Below, piece after piece: positions 50,665-60,089 of a DNA stretch of 64,000 bases. Origin of the DNA: Candidatus Pseudomonas phytovorans (GTDB lineage: Bacteria > Pseudomonadota > Gammaproteobacteria > Pseudomonadales > Pseudomonadaceae); the NCBI GenBank assembly GCA_029202525.1, contig CP119325.1:2888001-2952000 (forward strand), in the 5' to 3' direction. Under the pieces are notes generated by a model. The model saw nothing but the letters and a program-made list of their open reading frames with translations. It was not told the DNA's origin and ran no database searches. The position numbers and the translations under genes were made by a program. How positions within the stretch are numbered: position 1 is the first letter of the stretch; every line of letters begins with the position of its first letter.

Positions 50665-52395
50665 ATGCCCTGGAAGGCGCCATTGCTGGACATGCAATTC
50701 GTGCTGCAACACTGGCTGCGGGCCGACCAGGCCTGGCAGGCAATGCCCCCCTATGCAGGGTTTGACCTCGACCTGGCCACACAGGTGCTGGAAGAGGCTG
50801 CCCGCTTCAGTGAACAGGTGTTGGCGCCGCTGAATGCAACGGGCGATCGCCAAGGCTGCCGCCTGGACGACGGGAATGTGCACACGCCGGAGGGTTTCCC
50901 GGCGGCTTATCGTGCCTATGTCGAGGGTGGCTGGCCGGCATTGGCCTGTGACCCGGAACTCGGCGGCCAGGGGCTGCCCTTGGTGCTGGATGCTGCCGTG
51001 CAGGAAATGCTGTTCGGCAGTAACCACGCCTGGGCCATGTACGGCGGCATCGCCCATGGCGCCTACCTGTGCCTTAAGGCCCATGCGTCTGACGAACTGC
51101 AGGCGCGCTATCTGCCGGGCATCGTCAGTGGCGAAACCTTGCCGACCATGTGCCTGACCGAGCCTCAGGCCGGCAGTGACCTCAGCCTGTTGCGTTGCCG
51201 TGCCGAGCCGTTGGGCGACGGCCGCTACGCGGTCACCGGCAACAAGTTGTTCATCTCCGGCGGTGACCACGACCTGACCCACGACATCGTGCATCTGGTG
51301 CTGGCGCGGCTACCGGATGCGCCGGCGGGCAGCCGCGGCTTGTCGCTGGTGTTGGTGCCAAAATGGCGGGAGGATGGCCAGCGCAATGCCGTGCACTGCG
51401 ATAGCCTTGAGCACAAGCTGGGCATTAGCGGCAGCGCCACCTGCGCGCTGCGCTTCGAGGGGGCCAGCGGCTGGCTGTTGGGGCAGGCGCACGCTGGCCT
51501 GGCCGCGATGTTCGTGATGATGAATTCGGCCAGGCTGCATGTCGGCCTGCAGGGGCTGGCGCATGCGCAAGCGGCTTGGCAGTACGCCAGGGACTATGCC
51601 CTGGAGCGCCGGCAAATGAATGCACCGGGGCAGCCCAAGGGTGCTCCCGATCCCATTCACCTGCACCCTGCGATGCGCCGGATCTTGCTGGAACTGCGGG
51701 TGCGCAGCGAAGGCATGCGTGCCCTGGGCTACTGGGCAGCGCACTGGCTGGATATCGCCGATGCATCAGCTGACCTCGCGCAGCGGGCCAAGGCATCGAA
51801 GCTGGCGGGGCTTTTGACGCCCATCATCAAGGCGGTATTCACCGACCACGGTTTCAACCTGGCCAGCAAGGCGCTGCAGGTGTTCGGCGGCTATGGCTAC
51901 ACCCGCGAGTTCGCCATCGAGCAAACGCTGCGCGACAGCCGCATCGCGATGATCTACGAAGGTACCAACGAAGTGCAGGCCAACGATCTGCTGCTGCGAA
52001 AGGTGCTGGGCGATGGGGGCGAAGGCTTTGCGCTGCTGCTGGCCGAACTGCGGGAGGAAACGGGCGCAGGCGAGGCGGGCGATGCGTTGCGCAGGGTTTG
52101 CGACACGCTGGAAGTGGTGCTTACCAAATTGCGGCTCAGCGCGGCAGGCGACCCCGAGTACCCGTACCGGGCTGCGGGCGACTTCCTGCAACTGTGCGGC
52201 ACAGCCTTGCAGGCCTATGCCTGGGCGCGCACGTGCCGCTGTATCCAGGCGCTGCCCGCAGATGCGCCACAGCGGCTGGAAAAGCAGGAAAGTGCCCATT
52301 ACTTCTTCAACTACCTGCTGCCCGATTTCGACCGGCAGGTGGCGGCCATCGGAGCGGCCGCATCACCTTTGCCCTTTATTCACCAACCGTTCTGA
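50665..52395 (+). CDS. acd: Acyl-CoA dehydrogenase of the ferulate operon
   Basis: This 576-residue flavoenzyme has CLTEPQAGSDLSLLRCRAEP and the C-terminal QVFGGYGYTREFAIEQTLRDS, then IYEGTNEVQ with the family glutamate. The size and domain order match the DmdC-like long acyl-CoA dehydrogenases rather than short 380-residue forms. ATG at 50665 follows GAGGTGGC. It is the last gene of the ferulate operon and its 3' end overlaps a convergent sulfatase-modifying factor remnant by 20 bp. Confidence 0.88.
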   Translation: MPWKAPLLDMQFVLQHWLRADQAWQAMPPYAGFDLDLATQVLEEAARFSEQVLAPLNATGDRQGCRLDDGNVHTPEGFPAAYRAYVEGGWPALACDPELGGQGLPLVLDAAVQEMLFGSNHAWAMYGGIAHGAYLCLKAHASDELQARYLPGIVSGETLPTMCLTEPQAGSDLSLLRCRAEPLGDGRYAVTGNKLFISGGDHDLTHDIVHLVLARLPDAPAGSRGLSLVLVPKWREDGQRNAVHCDSLEHKLGISGSATCALRFEGASGWLLGQAHAGLAAMFVMMNSARLHVGLQGLAHAQAAWQYARDYALERRQMNAPGQPKGAPDPIHLHPAMRRILLELRVRSEGMRALGYWAAHWLDIADASADLAQRAKASKLAGLLTPIIKAVFTDHGFNLASKALQVFGGYGYTREFAIEQTLRDSRIAMIYEGTNEVQANDLLLRKVLGDGGEGFALLLAELREETGAGEAGDALRRVCDTLEVVLTKLRLSAAGDPEYPYRAAGDFLQLCGTALQAYAWARTCRCIQALPADAPQRLEKQESAHYFFNYLLPDFDRQVAAIGAAASPLPFIHQPF

Positions 52396-52497
52396 AACCT
52401 ACGTGTGAGGTTGCCATGAACACCGGCTGCGGTTGCCGCGCCGAGGGCCGGTAGCGCATGCACCGGTCTGCCGAGCACAGGTGCGAACCGCCCTTGA
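52376..52497 (-). pseudogene. Formylglycine-generating enzyme, C-terminal fragment
   Basis: Minus-strand bases in this stretch encode VIKGGSHLCSADRCMRYRP, then SARQPQPV and TSHVGFRTVGE with a TAA stop at 52376-52378. This is the conserved end of SUMF1/FGE proteins (KGGSFLC...C.RYRPAAR and SH.GFR). Only about 40 residues remain, in a different frame from the sulfatase piece immediately upstream. FGE converts the sulfatase cysteine to formylglycine, so the fragment came from a partner gene of the sulfatase. Both were removed by one deletion. Confidence 0.7.
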
Positions 52498-52707
52498 TCA
52501 CGGCCAGATTTCGCTGCCCAGCGCGCACAGGTCGGAAAAGCCGAGGTCGTCGTCGACGTTAAGCAGAATGTTTGGTTGCTTAACTGTTTGCGCAGCCATG
52601 GCTTGGCTGGCGCCGAGCATGAGCAGGCCGAAGGTGGCAAGGGGTTTGAGGCAGTTCTCTTGTTGTTTTAATGAGTGATTGCGCGCGGATGACTGCGTAA
52701 CAGACAC
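52498..52707 (-). pseudogene. Arylsulfatase, N-terminal fragment
   Basis: Starting from ATG at 52707 the minus strand encodes a signal peptide (LKPLATFGLLMLGASQAMA) and then KQPNILLNVDDDLGFSDLC, the N-terminal metal-binding motif of sulfatases. After LGSEIW the frame meets TGA at 52498-52500. The rest of the 500-residue enzyme, including the CxPxR formylglycine site, is missing. It is joined directly to an FGE tail, forming a deletion scar between acd and the porin gene. Confidence 0.75.
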
Positions 52708-52899
52708 CGCGCAGGACCAATACTAGCCACAGATGGCGCCATGTCTCAGCCCTTGCACGCATTTGCGTTCGATCAGCGAACGCAGAATGGCGATGGCTTC
52801 TTGCGGGCAGTCAATTGGCTATTGACGGCGAGATGATTAACAAAAATAATCGTTAACAGAGTTATCCAATTTTATAAAAACAAGTAAAAGGAAATTCTG

Positions 52900-54291
52900 A
52901 TGACGAGGCCGTTGAACCGGGCGTTGCTGCCCGTTGTACTGCTTTCGCTGTGCCAGTGTGTGCAAGCGGCCAGCCCGCTTGAAGACAGCCGGCCAGGCCG
53001 GCCAGGCGCTCCGCGCTGGGTCGAGGACTACCGTTTTCTGGATGACCCTGCCAAGGCCAGCGACCCGTTCGATGGCCTGCGCTACCACCGTTTGTCCGAG
53101 TCGGCTTGGCTGCAACTGGGGGCCGAGGCGCGTTACCGCGCCGATGTGCTTAACCGGCCCTTCTTCGGCTTGCGTGGCCTGAAAGACGACTCTTACCTGT
53201 TGCAACGGTTGCAAGCCCATGCCGACCTGCACCTGTTCGATGATGCCTTGCGTACCTTCGTGCAGGTGGAGAACACCCGGGCATTCGGCAAAGACCTGTA
53301 CTCACCCAATGACGAAGGCCGAAATGAAATCCGCCAGGCATTTGTCGACTTCAACCACGACTTCGCCGCAGGGCGTTACACCACCCGGGTCGGGCGCCAG
53401 GAGATGGCCTTTGGCGACCAGGTGTTCGTCACTTACCGGGATGTGCCCAACCTGCGCCTGAGCTTCGACGGTGTGCGTGCCAGCCTCAACCTCAAGGACG
53501 GGCGCAAGCTCGATGCTTTTGCCGTCAGGCCGTTGAAAACAGGTGAAGACAGCTGGGATGACGGCAGCAACAATGCGGTGAAGTTCTACGGCCTGTACGG
53601 CACCTTGCCGCTGACGGCGGCGTGGAACATGGACCTGTTTGCCTTCGGCCTGGAAACCGACGACCGCAGCCTGGCTGGCGAGACGGGGGACGAGCAGCGT
53701 TACACCTACGGCACGCGCCTGTTCGGCCGCTATCAGTCCCTGGACTGGAGCTGGAACCTGGCCGGTCAGGGTGGCCACCTGGACGGCGCTTCGATCCGTG
53801 CCTGGGCGGTGTCCAGTGACAGTGGCTATACCTTCGACCACCCCTGGCAGCCGCGCCTGGGCATGCGTGCCGACGCCGCCAGCGGTGATAGCGACCCGGG
53901 TGACGGCAAGGTCGGCACCTTCGACCCGCTGTACCCGCGTAACGGGGTTTATGGTGAGGCAAGCCTGACCACTTTGAGCAACGTGATTGTGGTGGGGCCC
54001 ACGTTTGGCTTTTCGCCATGGCGCACGGTGCGCTTCGAACAAGGCGTGCTCGAAGTCTGGAAGCAGCGCGAAGAAGATGGCGTGTACATGCCCGGCATGA
54101 GCCTGCTGGCCAACACCCGTGGCACCGGCCGCCATGTGGGCACCATCTACCGCGCCAACACCCGATGGCTGGCGACACCCAACCTCACGCTGGATCTCGA
54201 CATGAAGTACTACGACGTAGGGGCTGCCATCAAGGAAGCCGGCGGCGAAGATTCATCGTTCGTTTCCTTGCGTGCCACGTTCCGGCTTTGA
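52900..54291 (+). CDS. Alginate-export-type outer-membrane porin
   Basis: This 463-residue protein starts with a signal peptide ending VQAAS and has 16-18 beta-strand pairs with alternating pattern such as WLQLGAEARYRADVLN, RLQAHADLHLFDDALR and RVGRQEMAFGDQVFVT, ending in an aromatic-poor but typical RATFRL. The pattern fits the alginate export porin family. At this position in P. putida it probably admits ferulate or other phenolic acids. An MFS gene follows 33 bp downstream. Confidence 0.82.
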   Translation: MTRPLNRALLPVVLLSLCQCVQAASPLEDSRPGRPGAPRWVEDYRFLDDPAKASDPFDGLRYHRLSESAWLQLGAEARYRADVLNRPFFGLRGLKDDSYLLQRLQAHADLHLFDDALRTFVQVENTRAFGKDLYSPNDEGRNEIRQAFVDFNHDFAAGRYTTRVGRQEMAFGDQVFVTYRDVPNLRLSFDGVRASLNLKDGRKLDAFAVRPLKTGEDSWDDGSNNAVKFYGLYGTLPLTAAWNMDLFAFGLETDDRSLAGETGDEQRYTYGTRLFGRYQSLDWSWNLAGQGGHLDGASIRAWAVSSDSGYTFDHPWQPRLGMRADAASGDSDPGDGKVGTFDPLYPRNGVYGEASLTTLSNVIVVGPTFGFSPWRTVRFEQGVLEVWKQREEDGVYMPGMSLLANTRGTGRHVGTIYRANTRWLATPNLTLDLDMKYYDVGAAIKEAGGEDSSFVSLRATFRL

Positions 54292-54324
54292 CTTCCCGAC
54301 CCAAAACAACAAAAGGGGCCACAC

Positions 54325-55557
54325 ATGAGTCGTTCATTCTCATCTTCAAGCAAGCCGGTGCTTACCATCGGCCTGTGTTTTCTGGTGGCGTTGCTGGAGG
54401 GGCTGGACCTTCAGGCCACCGGGGTCGCTGCGCCGCACATGGCCAAGGAGTTCGCGCTGACCCCAGCCATGCTTGGCTGGGTGTTCAGTGCCGGGCTGCT
54501 GGGGTTGCTGCCGGGGGCATTTATCGGTGGCTGGCTGGCCGACCGTCTGGGCCGCAAGGCAATCCTTATCGTGGCGGTTGTGTTGTTCGGCGGTTTCTCT
54601 CTGGGAACCGCACATGCCGAAACGTACACCTCGCTGCTGATTGCGCGGTTGATGACCGGGTTGGGGTTGGGGGCCGCCTTGCCGATCCTCATTGCCCTGG
54701 CCAGCGAAGCCGCGCCTGAGCGCCTTCGTAGCACGGCGGTGAGCCTGACCTACTGCGGCGTGCCCCTGGGCGGGGCGATCGCGTCGGTCATCGGCATGGC
54801 CGGGCTGGGAGAAGGCTGGCGTACGGTCTTCTATGTGGGCGGTATTGCCCCCATCGCGATTGCTTTTGTGCTGATGGTGTGGCTCAAGGAGTCCCAAGCA
54901 TTTCGTGCCCAGCCTGTAGGCAGCGCCGCTGGCAACGGCATGCTGGCTCAGCTGTTCGGGCCGGGGCAGGCAAGCCGTACGTTGTTGCTGTGGGTGGCGT
55001 GCTTCTTCACGCTCACCGTGCTGTACATGCTGCTCAACTGGTTGCCGTCGCTGCTGATCGGGCAGGGCTATAGCCGGCCACAGGCGGGCGCGGTGCAGAT
55101 TCTGTTCAACCTGGGCGGGGCGGCAGGCTCGTTCCTCACCGGGCGAATGATGGACCGGGGCTTCGCCGGGCGGGCCGTGTTCATCGCTTATGCCGGCATG
55201 CTTGTCTCGCTGGCGGGCTTGGGGTTGTCGAGCACCTTTAGCCTGATGTTGCTGGCCGGGTTTACCGCAGGCTATTGCGCTATTGGTGGGCAGTTGGTGC
55301 TGTACGCGCTTGCGCCGACGCTGTATGCGACCCAGGTGCGCGCGACCGGTGTGGGGGCTTCGGTGGCGGTAGGGCGCCTGGGGTCGATGGCCGGGCCGTT
55401 GGCCGCAGGGCAAATTCTGGCGGCGGGGGCTGGTGTTGGTGGTTTGCTGCTGGCGGCATCACCTGGCCTGGTGGTAGCGGCATTGGCGGCGCGTGCGTTG
55501 CTGGGGCAGCGAAGCCGCCCGACCGCCAATGCCCCGGTTGAGGAGGTTGCTCGCTAG
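54325..55557 (+). CDS. AAHS-type MFS transporter
   Basis: This 410-residue transporter has 12 helices; ALLEGLDLQATGVAAPHMA in helix 1 and GWLADRLGRKA in loop 2-3 match the aromatic acid:H+ symporter family. It probably imports hydroxycinnamates through the inner membrane, with the porin upstream on the same transcript. It overlaps the convergent 5'-nucleotidase stop by 4 bp. Confidence 0.88.
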   Translation: MSRSFSSSSKPVLTIGLCFLVALLEGLDLQATGVAAPHMAKEFALTPAMLGWVFSAGLLGLLPGAFIGGWLADRLGRKAILIVAVVLFGGFSLGTAHAETYTSLLIARLMTGLGLGAALPILIALASEAAPERLRSTAVSLTYCGVPLGGAIASVIGMAGLGEGWRTVFYVGGIAPIAIAFVLMVWLKESQAFRAQPVGSAAGNGMLAQLFGPGQASRTLLLWVACFFTLTVLYMLLNWLPSLLIGQGYSRPQAGAVQILFNLGGAAGSFLTGRMMDRGFAGRAVFIAYAGMLVSLAGLGLSSTFSLMLLAGFTAGYCAIGGQLVLYALAPTLYATQVRATGVGASVAVGRLGSMAGPLAAGQILAAGAGVGGLLLAASPGLVVAALAARALLGQRSRPTANAPVEEVAR

Positions 55558-56564
55558 ACAGGTTGGATGGCACCGGCAATGCCGGTGTCTTCCTGATCCT
55601 GCAAAGGCTTGTCGGGCGGGGAGAGCGTCGATGAACGCCCCCTGTTCGCCACCCCGAACGGCACGTGCACCATCGGCAAATCACCCGCCGGCGACTGCAG
55701 GTGACTGCGCTGGTCGTCGAAGAATACATGCGGCTTCAGAATCGACAGCACCCTGGGCTTTTCCATTCCGCCGAGGAAGAAGCACTCATCCGGCGACACC
55801 CCCCAATCCTTCAACGTCGTCACCACCCGCTCATGTGAAGGTGCATTGCGCGCGGTGACAATGGCAATCCGCAGTATGCGTTTGTAGGCCGGGTTCTCGG
55901 CCAGCTTGCGGTCTTCAAGCATGCGTATCAGCGAAAGCTTGCGGTACAGGTCTGCCAGCGGCCCGGGCGAATGCGGGATGCCCTTGTGCACGCGCTCGTG
56001 CTCCTGAAAATCATCGAGGTTGTCGTTGCGCTTGTACACGCTTTCCGCCTCGTCGTCGGCAATCACGCCATCGAAGTCGAAGGCCACCCGTAGCTCAGTG
56101 TCGATCTCGTCATCGTAGATGCGCGTCGGCAGCACCCGACCGGCCGGGTAGTTGGCGTCGATGGCTTTCTGCACGTCTTCTTCATTGGCACTGAGGAACA
56201 GCGAGGCATTGAATGCCGGGATGTACTCGTAAGGCGAGCGGCCCGACATGAAAGCCGCGCGGGTGATGTCCAACTCGTAATGGTTGATCGAACGAAACAC
56301 CCGCAGGCCGGTTTCCGGGGAGTTGCGCGACAGCAGCACCACCTCTACCGGCAGTTGCTCGGGGAAGGCCTTGTTGATGCTCAGGAAGCGGCGAATGAAC
56401 GGGAATGCCACGCCTTTGGGGAATGGCTCGTCCAGGTTCTGCTGCTGGTGATGGCGGTACGCTTCGACACCCTGAGTTTTATAGATGTCGTCCGGGACGG
56501 TGAGGTCGAACAGCGCACTCGAGGCAACGCCAATGACCAGTTTCTGTTCGATGGGGTAGGGCAT
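55554..56564 (-). CDS. 5'-nucleotidase, PF06189 type
   Basis: This 336-residue protein starts MPYPIEQKLVIGVASSALFD and contains the HAD-like VAFDFDGVIADDEAESVY near residue 200 and FFDDQRSHL later. It belongs to the cytosolic 5'-nucleotidase family that removes phosphate from nucleoside monophosphates. ATG at 56564 follows AGGAG. A longer frame upstream is rejected. Confidence 0.87.
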   Translation of the reverse strand: MPYPIEQKLVIGVASSALFDLTVPDDIYKTQGVEAYRHHQQQNLDEPFPKGVAFPFIRRFLSINKAFPEQLPVEVVLLSRNSPETGLRVFRSINHYELDITRAAFMSGRSPYEYIPAFNASLFLSANEEDVQKAIDANYPAGRVLPTRIYDDEIDTELRVAFDFDGVIADDEAESVYKRNDNLDDFQEHERVHKGIPHSPGPLADLYRKLSLIRMLEDRKLAENPAYKRILRIAIVTARNAPSHERVVTTLKDWGVSPDECFFLGGMEKPRVLSILKPHVFFDDQRSHLQSPAGDLPMVHVPFGVANRGRSSTLSPPDKPLQDQEDTGIAGAIQPV

Positions 56565-56741
56565 TGAGCAACTCCTGAGCCTGTGCTGAACGCAAGTGTA
56601 CGCCTGCGCGGTGACGAAAGCCCTCAGGCCTCTGGTGCCCCGATACCTGATCAACCGCTCAATTCTCTCGTTCGCCAGTGGATTCAATGATGCCAATTTG
56701 ATAGCGTTCCGCCCTTTAACGCTGTATCCGGACAGAAATTG

Positions 56742-57251
56742 ATGAACCAGCTATACGAACCCAAGCAACAGCTCGACGAACTGCCGGGGCTGGCCGAGGG
56801 TCATGCCTTCTGCAAGCAAGAGGTGGAGCGCCTTGAAAGTGTGCAGGGCCAGCATGCAATCGAACTGGCCGCGCTGCAGGCCAGTGGCGAGGCGCAGACC
56901 CGGAAGCTGGTGGCAAGTACCCTGGCCCGCGTGCAGAAGGAAGGGGCGATTCGCAAGAGCCTTGCGCAGCACCAGGAGCAGTTGGCCGCGAGCAACCTTG
57001 CACGGGAAGCACTGTCCACCACTGCGACTACGGCGTTGAAGAAGCTTGCGCTGGCAGCCAGCACCCAGGCTCAGCGCGTTGACAGCGTCGAGGCGCGTTT
57101 GGCCAGCCTGGCGGAGCGCCAGCGTGAATGCGAGCTGCAATTGCAGCAGTTGTCCGGCACCAGCTGGGCGGCGTACTTGGAGCGCAATGCCGTGCCGCTG
57201 GTGGCGCTGGCGGTGGCTGTGTTTGCGCTGGGGCTGAACCTGTTCGGCTGA
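56742..57251 (+). CDS. Coiled-coil protein with C-terminal membrane anchor
   Basis: This 169-residue protein starts MNQLYEPKQQLDELPGLAEG and is almost all heptad-rich helix (for example RVDSVEARLASLAERQRECELQ), followed by a single membrane helix NAVPLVALAVAVFALGLNLFG at the very C-terminus. Tail anchoring to the inner membrane is inferred. No function is known. Confidence 0.6.
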   Translation: MNQLYEPKQQLDELPGLAEGHAFCKQEVERLESVQGQHAIELAALQASGEAQTRKLVASTLARVQKEGAIRKSLAQHQEQLAASNLAREALSTTATTALKKLALAASTQAQRVDSVEARLASLAERQRECELQLQQLSGTSWAAYLERNAVPLVALAVAVFALGLNLFG

Positions 57252-57361
57252 ACGTTACTTAAAGGCAAAAGCTCACGTCATGAATGGAGCCGCTCTGCGG
57301 CCCTTCGTGGCGGTCCGGCTGCTCTGACAGGTACTGCACAAGACTGAAGCCTACGCGGTCC

Positions 57362-57448
57362 CTGTGGGAGCGGGCATGCCCGCGAAGAGCCCAGCGCGGT
57401 GGATGGCACCGGCTTCGCCGGTGTTCGCGGGCACGCCCGCTCCCACAG
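57362..57448. repeat. Paired REP element
   Basis: Arms at 57362-57386 and 57424-57448 are reverse complements with one mismatch and start CTGTGGGAGCGGGCATGCCC. It lies between the coiled-coil gene and the convergent dehydrogenase gene. Arms and centre (with GGTGGATGGCACCGGC) resemble the pair at 36330-36416. Confidence 0.85.
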
Positions 57449-57498
57449 TGATCGCGCAAACGCTTGGATTGTGAACAAGACAGTTGCTCCCAAATGGC

Positions 57499-58476
57499 TC
57501 AGTGCCGAACCGCCAGCGCCTCTGGGTTGGCAACGTTCTTCGGCTTGCCTTCGAAAAACGCCAGCACATTGTCGAAGGCATCGCCAAAGTACAGCTCGTA
57601 GCCGTTCTTCTCCACGTATCCCAGGTGCGGCGTGCTCAGTACACACGGGTGACGAAGCAGCGGATGGGCCGGGTCTAGCAGCGGCTCCTCCTCGTAAACA
57701 TCCACCGCCGCGTATCCCGGCCGCCCGGCAGCCAGTGCCTGCAGTAACGCCCCCGGGGCAATCAGTTCGGCACGGCTTACATTCACCAGCAACGCGTCTG
57801 GCCTCATGTGGGACAGGTCGTCGAAGGTCACCCCGTGGCGCGTCTGTTCCGAAAGGCGCAGGTTCAGGCTGACAATATCGGCTTCGGCAAAAAATGCCTC
57901 GCGCGAGGCGGCAGCGCGGTGGCCATCGGCCTCGGCTGCGGCGCGGCTGCTGTCGCTACCCCACACAAGCACGGGCATGTCGAACGCCTGCGCATAACGC
58001 GCCAGGCGCTGCCCGATCTTGCCGTAACCCCAGATGCCCAGCAGTTGGCCGGCCAGCGCCTGGCCCAGGTTGACCTGCCATTGGCCTTGGCGGAAGGCGT
58101 CGATGGCTGGCACCAGCTGCCGGCGGGCATTGAGGATCAGCGCCCAGGCAAGTTCTGCGGGCGCCACCGGCGAGCCGCGGCCCTCGGTCACGGCAACACC
58201 GCGCGCTGTGCAGGCCGCCAGATCCAAGTGGCTGGACACCTTGCCGGTCTGGCTGATCAGTTTGAGGTTGGGCAGGCGGTCGAGCAAGGCGGCGTCGATG
58301 CGTGTACGTTCGCGGGTAAGTACCAGTGCGTCGGCATCGGCAAAGCGTTCTGCCAGTTGCTCCGGCGTGGCAGGCTGGCGCTCATGGAGTACCCTGACAG
58401 CGTGCCCGCTCAGCTTGGCGAAGCAGTCGAGCGTGCGGATCACATCCTGGTAGTCGTCGGGAATGACAATGCGCAT
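57499..58476 (-). CDS. D-2-hydroxyacid dehydrogenase
   Basis: This 325-residue NAD(P) enzyme has GIWGYGKIGQRLARYAQAF with the GxGxxG core at 150-155, the substrate arginine R235 in VNVSRAEL, the acid in DVYEEEP and catalytic H284 in STPHLGY. It reduces or oxidises a 2-hydroxy or 2-oxo acid; the specific one is unknown. ATG at 58476 begins MRIVIPDDYQDVIR, a common opening in this subgroup. The DUF1543 gene starts upstream on the same strand. Confidence 0.9.
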   Translation of the reverse strand: MRIVIPDDYQDVIRTLDCFAKLSGHAVRVLHERQPATPEQLAERFADADALVLTRERTRIDAALLDRLPNLKLISQTGKVSSHLDLAACTARGVAVTEGRGSPVAPAELAWALILNARRQLVPAIDAFRQGQWQVNLGQALAGQLLGIWGYGKIGQRLARYAQAFDMPVLVWGSDSSRAAAEADGHRAAASREAFFAEADIVSLNLRLSEQTRHGVTFDDLSHMRPDALLVNVSRAELIAPGALLQALAAGRPGYAAVDVYEEEPLLDPAHPLLRHPCVLSTPHLGYVEKNGYELYFGDAFDNVLAFFEGKPKNVANPEALAVRH

Positions 58477-58537
58477 GGTGTTCTGGCCCTGGCGGTACAG
58501 TGAGGTGTCGAAGATAACCCAACTGCTGGCATCAACG

Positions 58538-59029
58538 TCAGATCAGGATGTAGTCGCTGCGCACCACCACCGGCTCATGCGACCCTTCGACCAGGTGCAC
58601 GAACTGCCCGCCCACCTGGTCGATCGCCAGGCAGTCGTCGACATCGAGCAAGGCGTCGGTGTGCGGCTTCAGCCAGTGTGCCTGCATGCGTTGCTTGCCC
58701 AGGGCCTTGGCTTCGGTCTTGTTGCGGGCGGCAACCAGCAGATAGCGGTGCGCCTCCCCGAACACATCGCGTTCGTAACCGCCGAGGTTGATGAAGTACA
58801 GGCGCAGGGCGCCGCGGACCGGGGCGTCGTGGCGCAGTTCGATGCGTTGGCCATCTACGCCGTGCACTTGCAGCCAGGAATCGATGTGCAAGCCTTTCGG
58901 GCTACCGAACCAGGCTTGGCGCAGCTGCGGGTAGGCTTGTTCGAAGGTATCGGCCTGGGCGAAGACCACGTCGTGGACTTCAATCTTGGCGCCGGGGTGG
59001 CGGCCTCCGAGCATGACAACGTAAAGCAT
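58538..59029 (-). CDS. DUF1543 family protein
   Basis: This 163-residue protein starts MLYVVMLGGRHPGAKIEVHDVVF and contains LRLYFINLGGYERDVFGEAHRYLLV, the DUF1543 pattern. No function is established. It is cytoplasmic, without membrane segments. It ends 61 bp before the dehydrogenase start on the same strand. Confidence 0.85.
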   Translation of the reverse strand: MLYVVMLGGRHPGAKIEVHDVVFAQADTFEQAYPQLRQAWFGSPKGLHIDSWLQVHGVDGQRIELRHDAPVRGALRLYFINLGGYERDVFGEAHRYLLVAARNKTEAKALGKQRMQAHWLKPHTDALLDVDDCLAIDQVGGQFVHLVEGSHEPVVVRSDYILI

Positions 59030-59083
59030 GGGTGGTCCTTTGCATAACCTGGGTGAATGTGCAGATTGTAATGCTTGCTGCTC

Positions 59084-59995
59084 CTACAAGGGACTGCGCA
59101 GGCCGCCAGCCAGGTGCTCTATCAGAAAATCCACAAACACCCGCACCCGCGCCGGCATCGCCTGGCCGCCGACGAACACCGCATGGATCGGCTCACGGTC
59201 GTCAGGGTTGTAGGCTTCAAGCAACGGTACCAGCCGCCCGCTGGCGAGGTCATCGACCACAGTGAAGGTACCGATGCGTGCCACGCCGGCACCGAGCCTG
59301 GCCAGTTGTGCCAAGGCTTCGCCGCTGCTGCATTCGATATTGCCCGTCACCTTCAACGAGAACACCTGGCCGTCGCGGCGGAACGGCCAGTCGGGTGCAG
59401 CGCGGCGGAAGTTGAAGCGCAGGCAGTTGTGCCGGGCCAGGTCCTCAGGCTCAAGCGGGGTGCCGCAGCGGTGCAGGTACTCGGGCGAGGCGACCACTAC
59501 CTGGCCGGTTTCGCCAATGGCGCGGGCACTCAAGGAGCTGTCCGGCAGGTGCCCGAAACGCAGTGCCACATCGGCCTGGCCGCCGAGAATGTCGGCCACT
59601 TCGTCACTGAGGGTAAGGTCAACCAGCACTTGCGGGTAGCGTGCACTGAACGCCGCCAGCAGCGGTACTACGGTCAGTCGGGCATGGCCGAGCGCCGCGC
59701 TTACCCGCAAGCGCCCGCGCGGCACGCCCTGGTCGGTGATGGCTTGTTCCACTTCGAGCATGTCGGCCAGCACCCGCCGTGCACCGCGCAGGTACGCTTC
59801 ACCCTCGGGGGTAAGGGTGATCGCCCGGGTAGTGCGCAGCAGCAGGCGGGTCCCCAGGCGGTGTTCGGTGCGGGCAATGATGCGGCTGACCGCAGAAGGC
59901 GTCAGGTTCAATGCTCGCGCGGCTGCCGACAGGCTGCCCTCTTGCGCCACCCTGGCAAAAATTTCCATTTCTCCGGATCTGCCGCTGAAGTCCAT
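59084..59995 (-). CDS. LysR-family transcriptional regulator
   Basis: This 303-residue regulator has the LysR helix-turn-helix EIFARVAQEGSLSAAARALN followed by TPSAVSRIIARTEHRLG. It diverges by 94 bp from an MFS gene, its likely target. ATG at 59995 gives the standard opening MDFSGRSGEMEIF; an upstream ATG at 60025 is less likely. Confidence 0.9.
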   Translation of the reverse strand: MDFSGRSGEMEIFARVAQEGSLSAAARALNLTPSAVSRIIARTEHRLGTRLLLRTTRAITLTPEGEAYLRGARRVLADMLEVEQAITDQGVPRGRLRVSAALGHARLTVVPLLAAFSARYPQVLVDLTLSDEVADILGGQADVALRFGHLPDSSLSARAIGETGQVVVASPEYLHRCGTPLEPEDLARHNCLRFNFRRAAPDWPFRRDGQVFSLKVTGNIECSSGEALAQLARLGAGVARIGTFTVVDDLASGRLVPLLEAYNPDDREPIHAVFVGGQAMPARVRVFVDFLIEHLAGGLRSPL

Positions 59996-60089
59996 TTGTG
60001 CCTCGTGCGCAAAGGTGGTTGGCAAAAATGCAGTCTAGTGCGCTTTTGAAATGGATCGTAGCATTTGCGGCATAGATAAGGAGCTTGCC

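Noticed and set aside
52396..52640. 86-codon minus frame as a separate gene
   Set aside because: It is a frame shifted relative to the sulfatase and FGE fragments and shows no family motifs.
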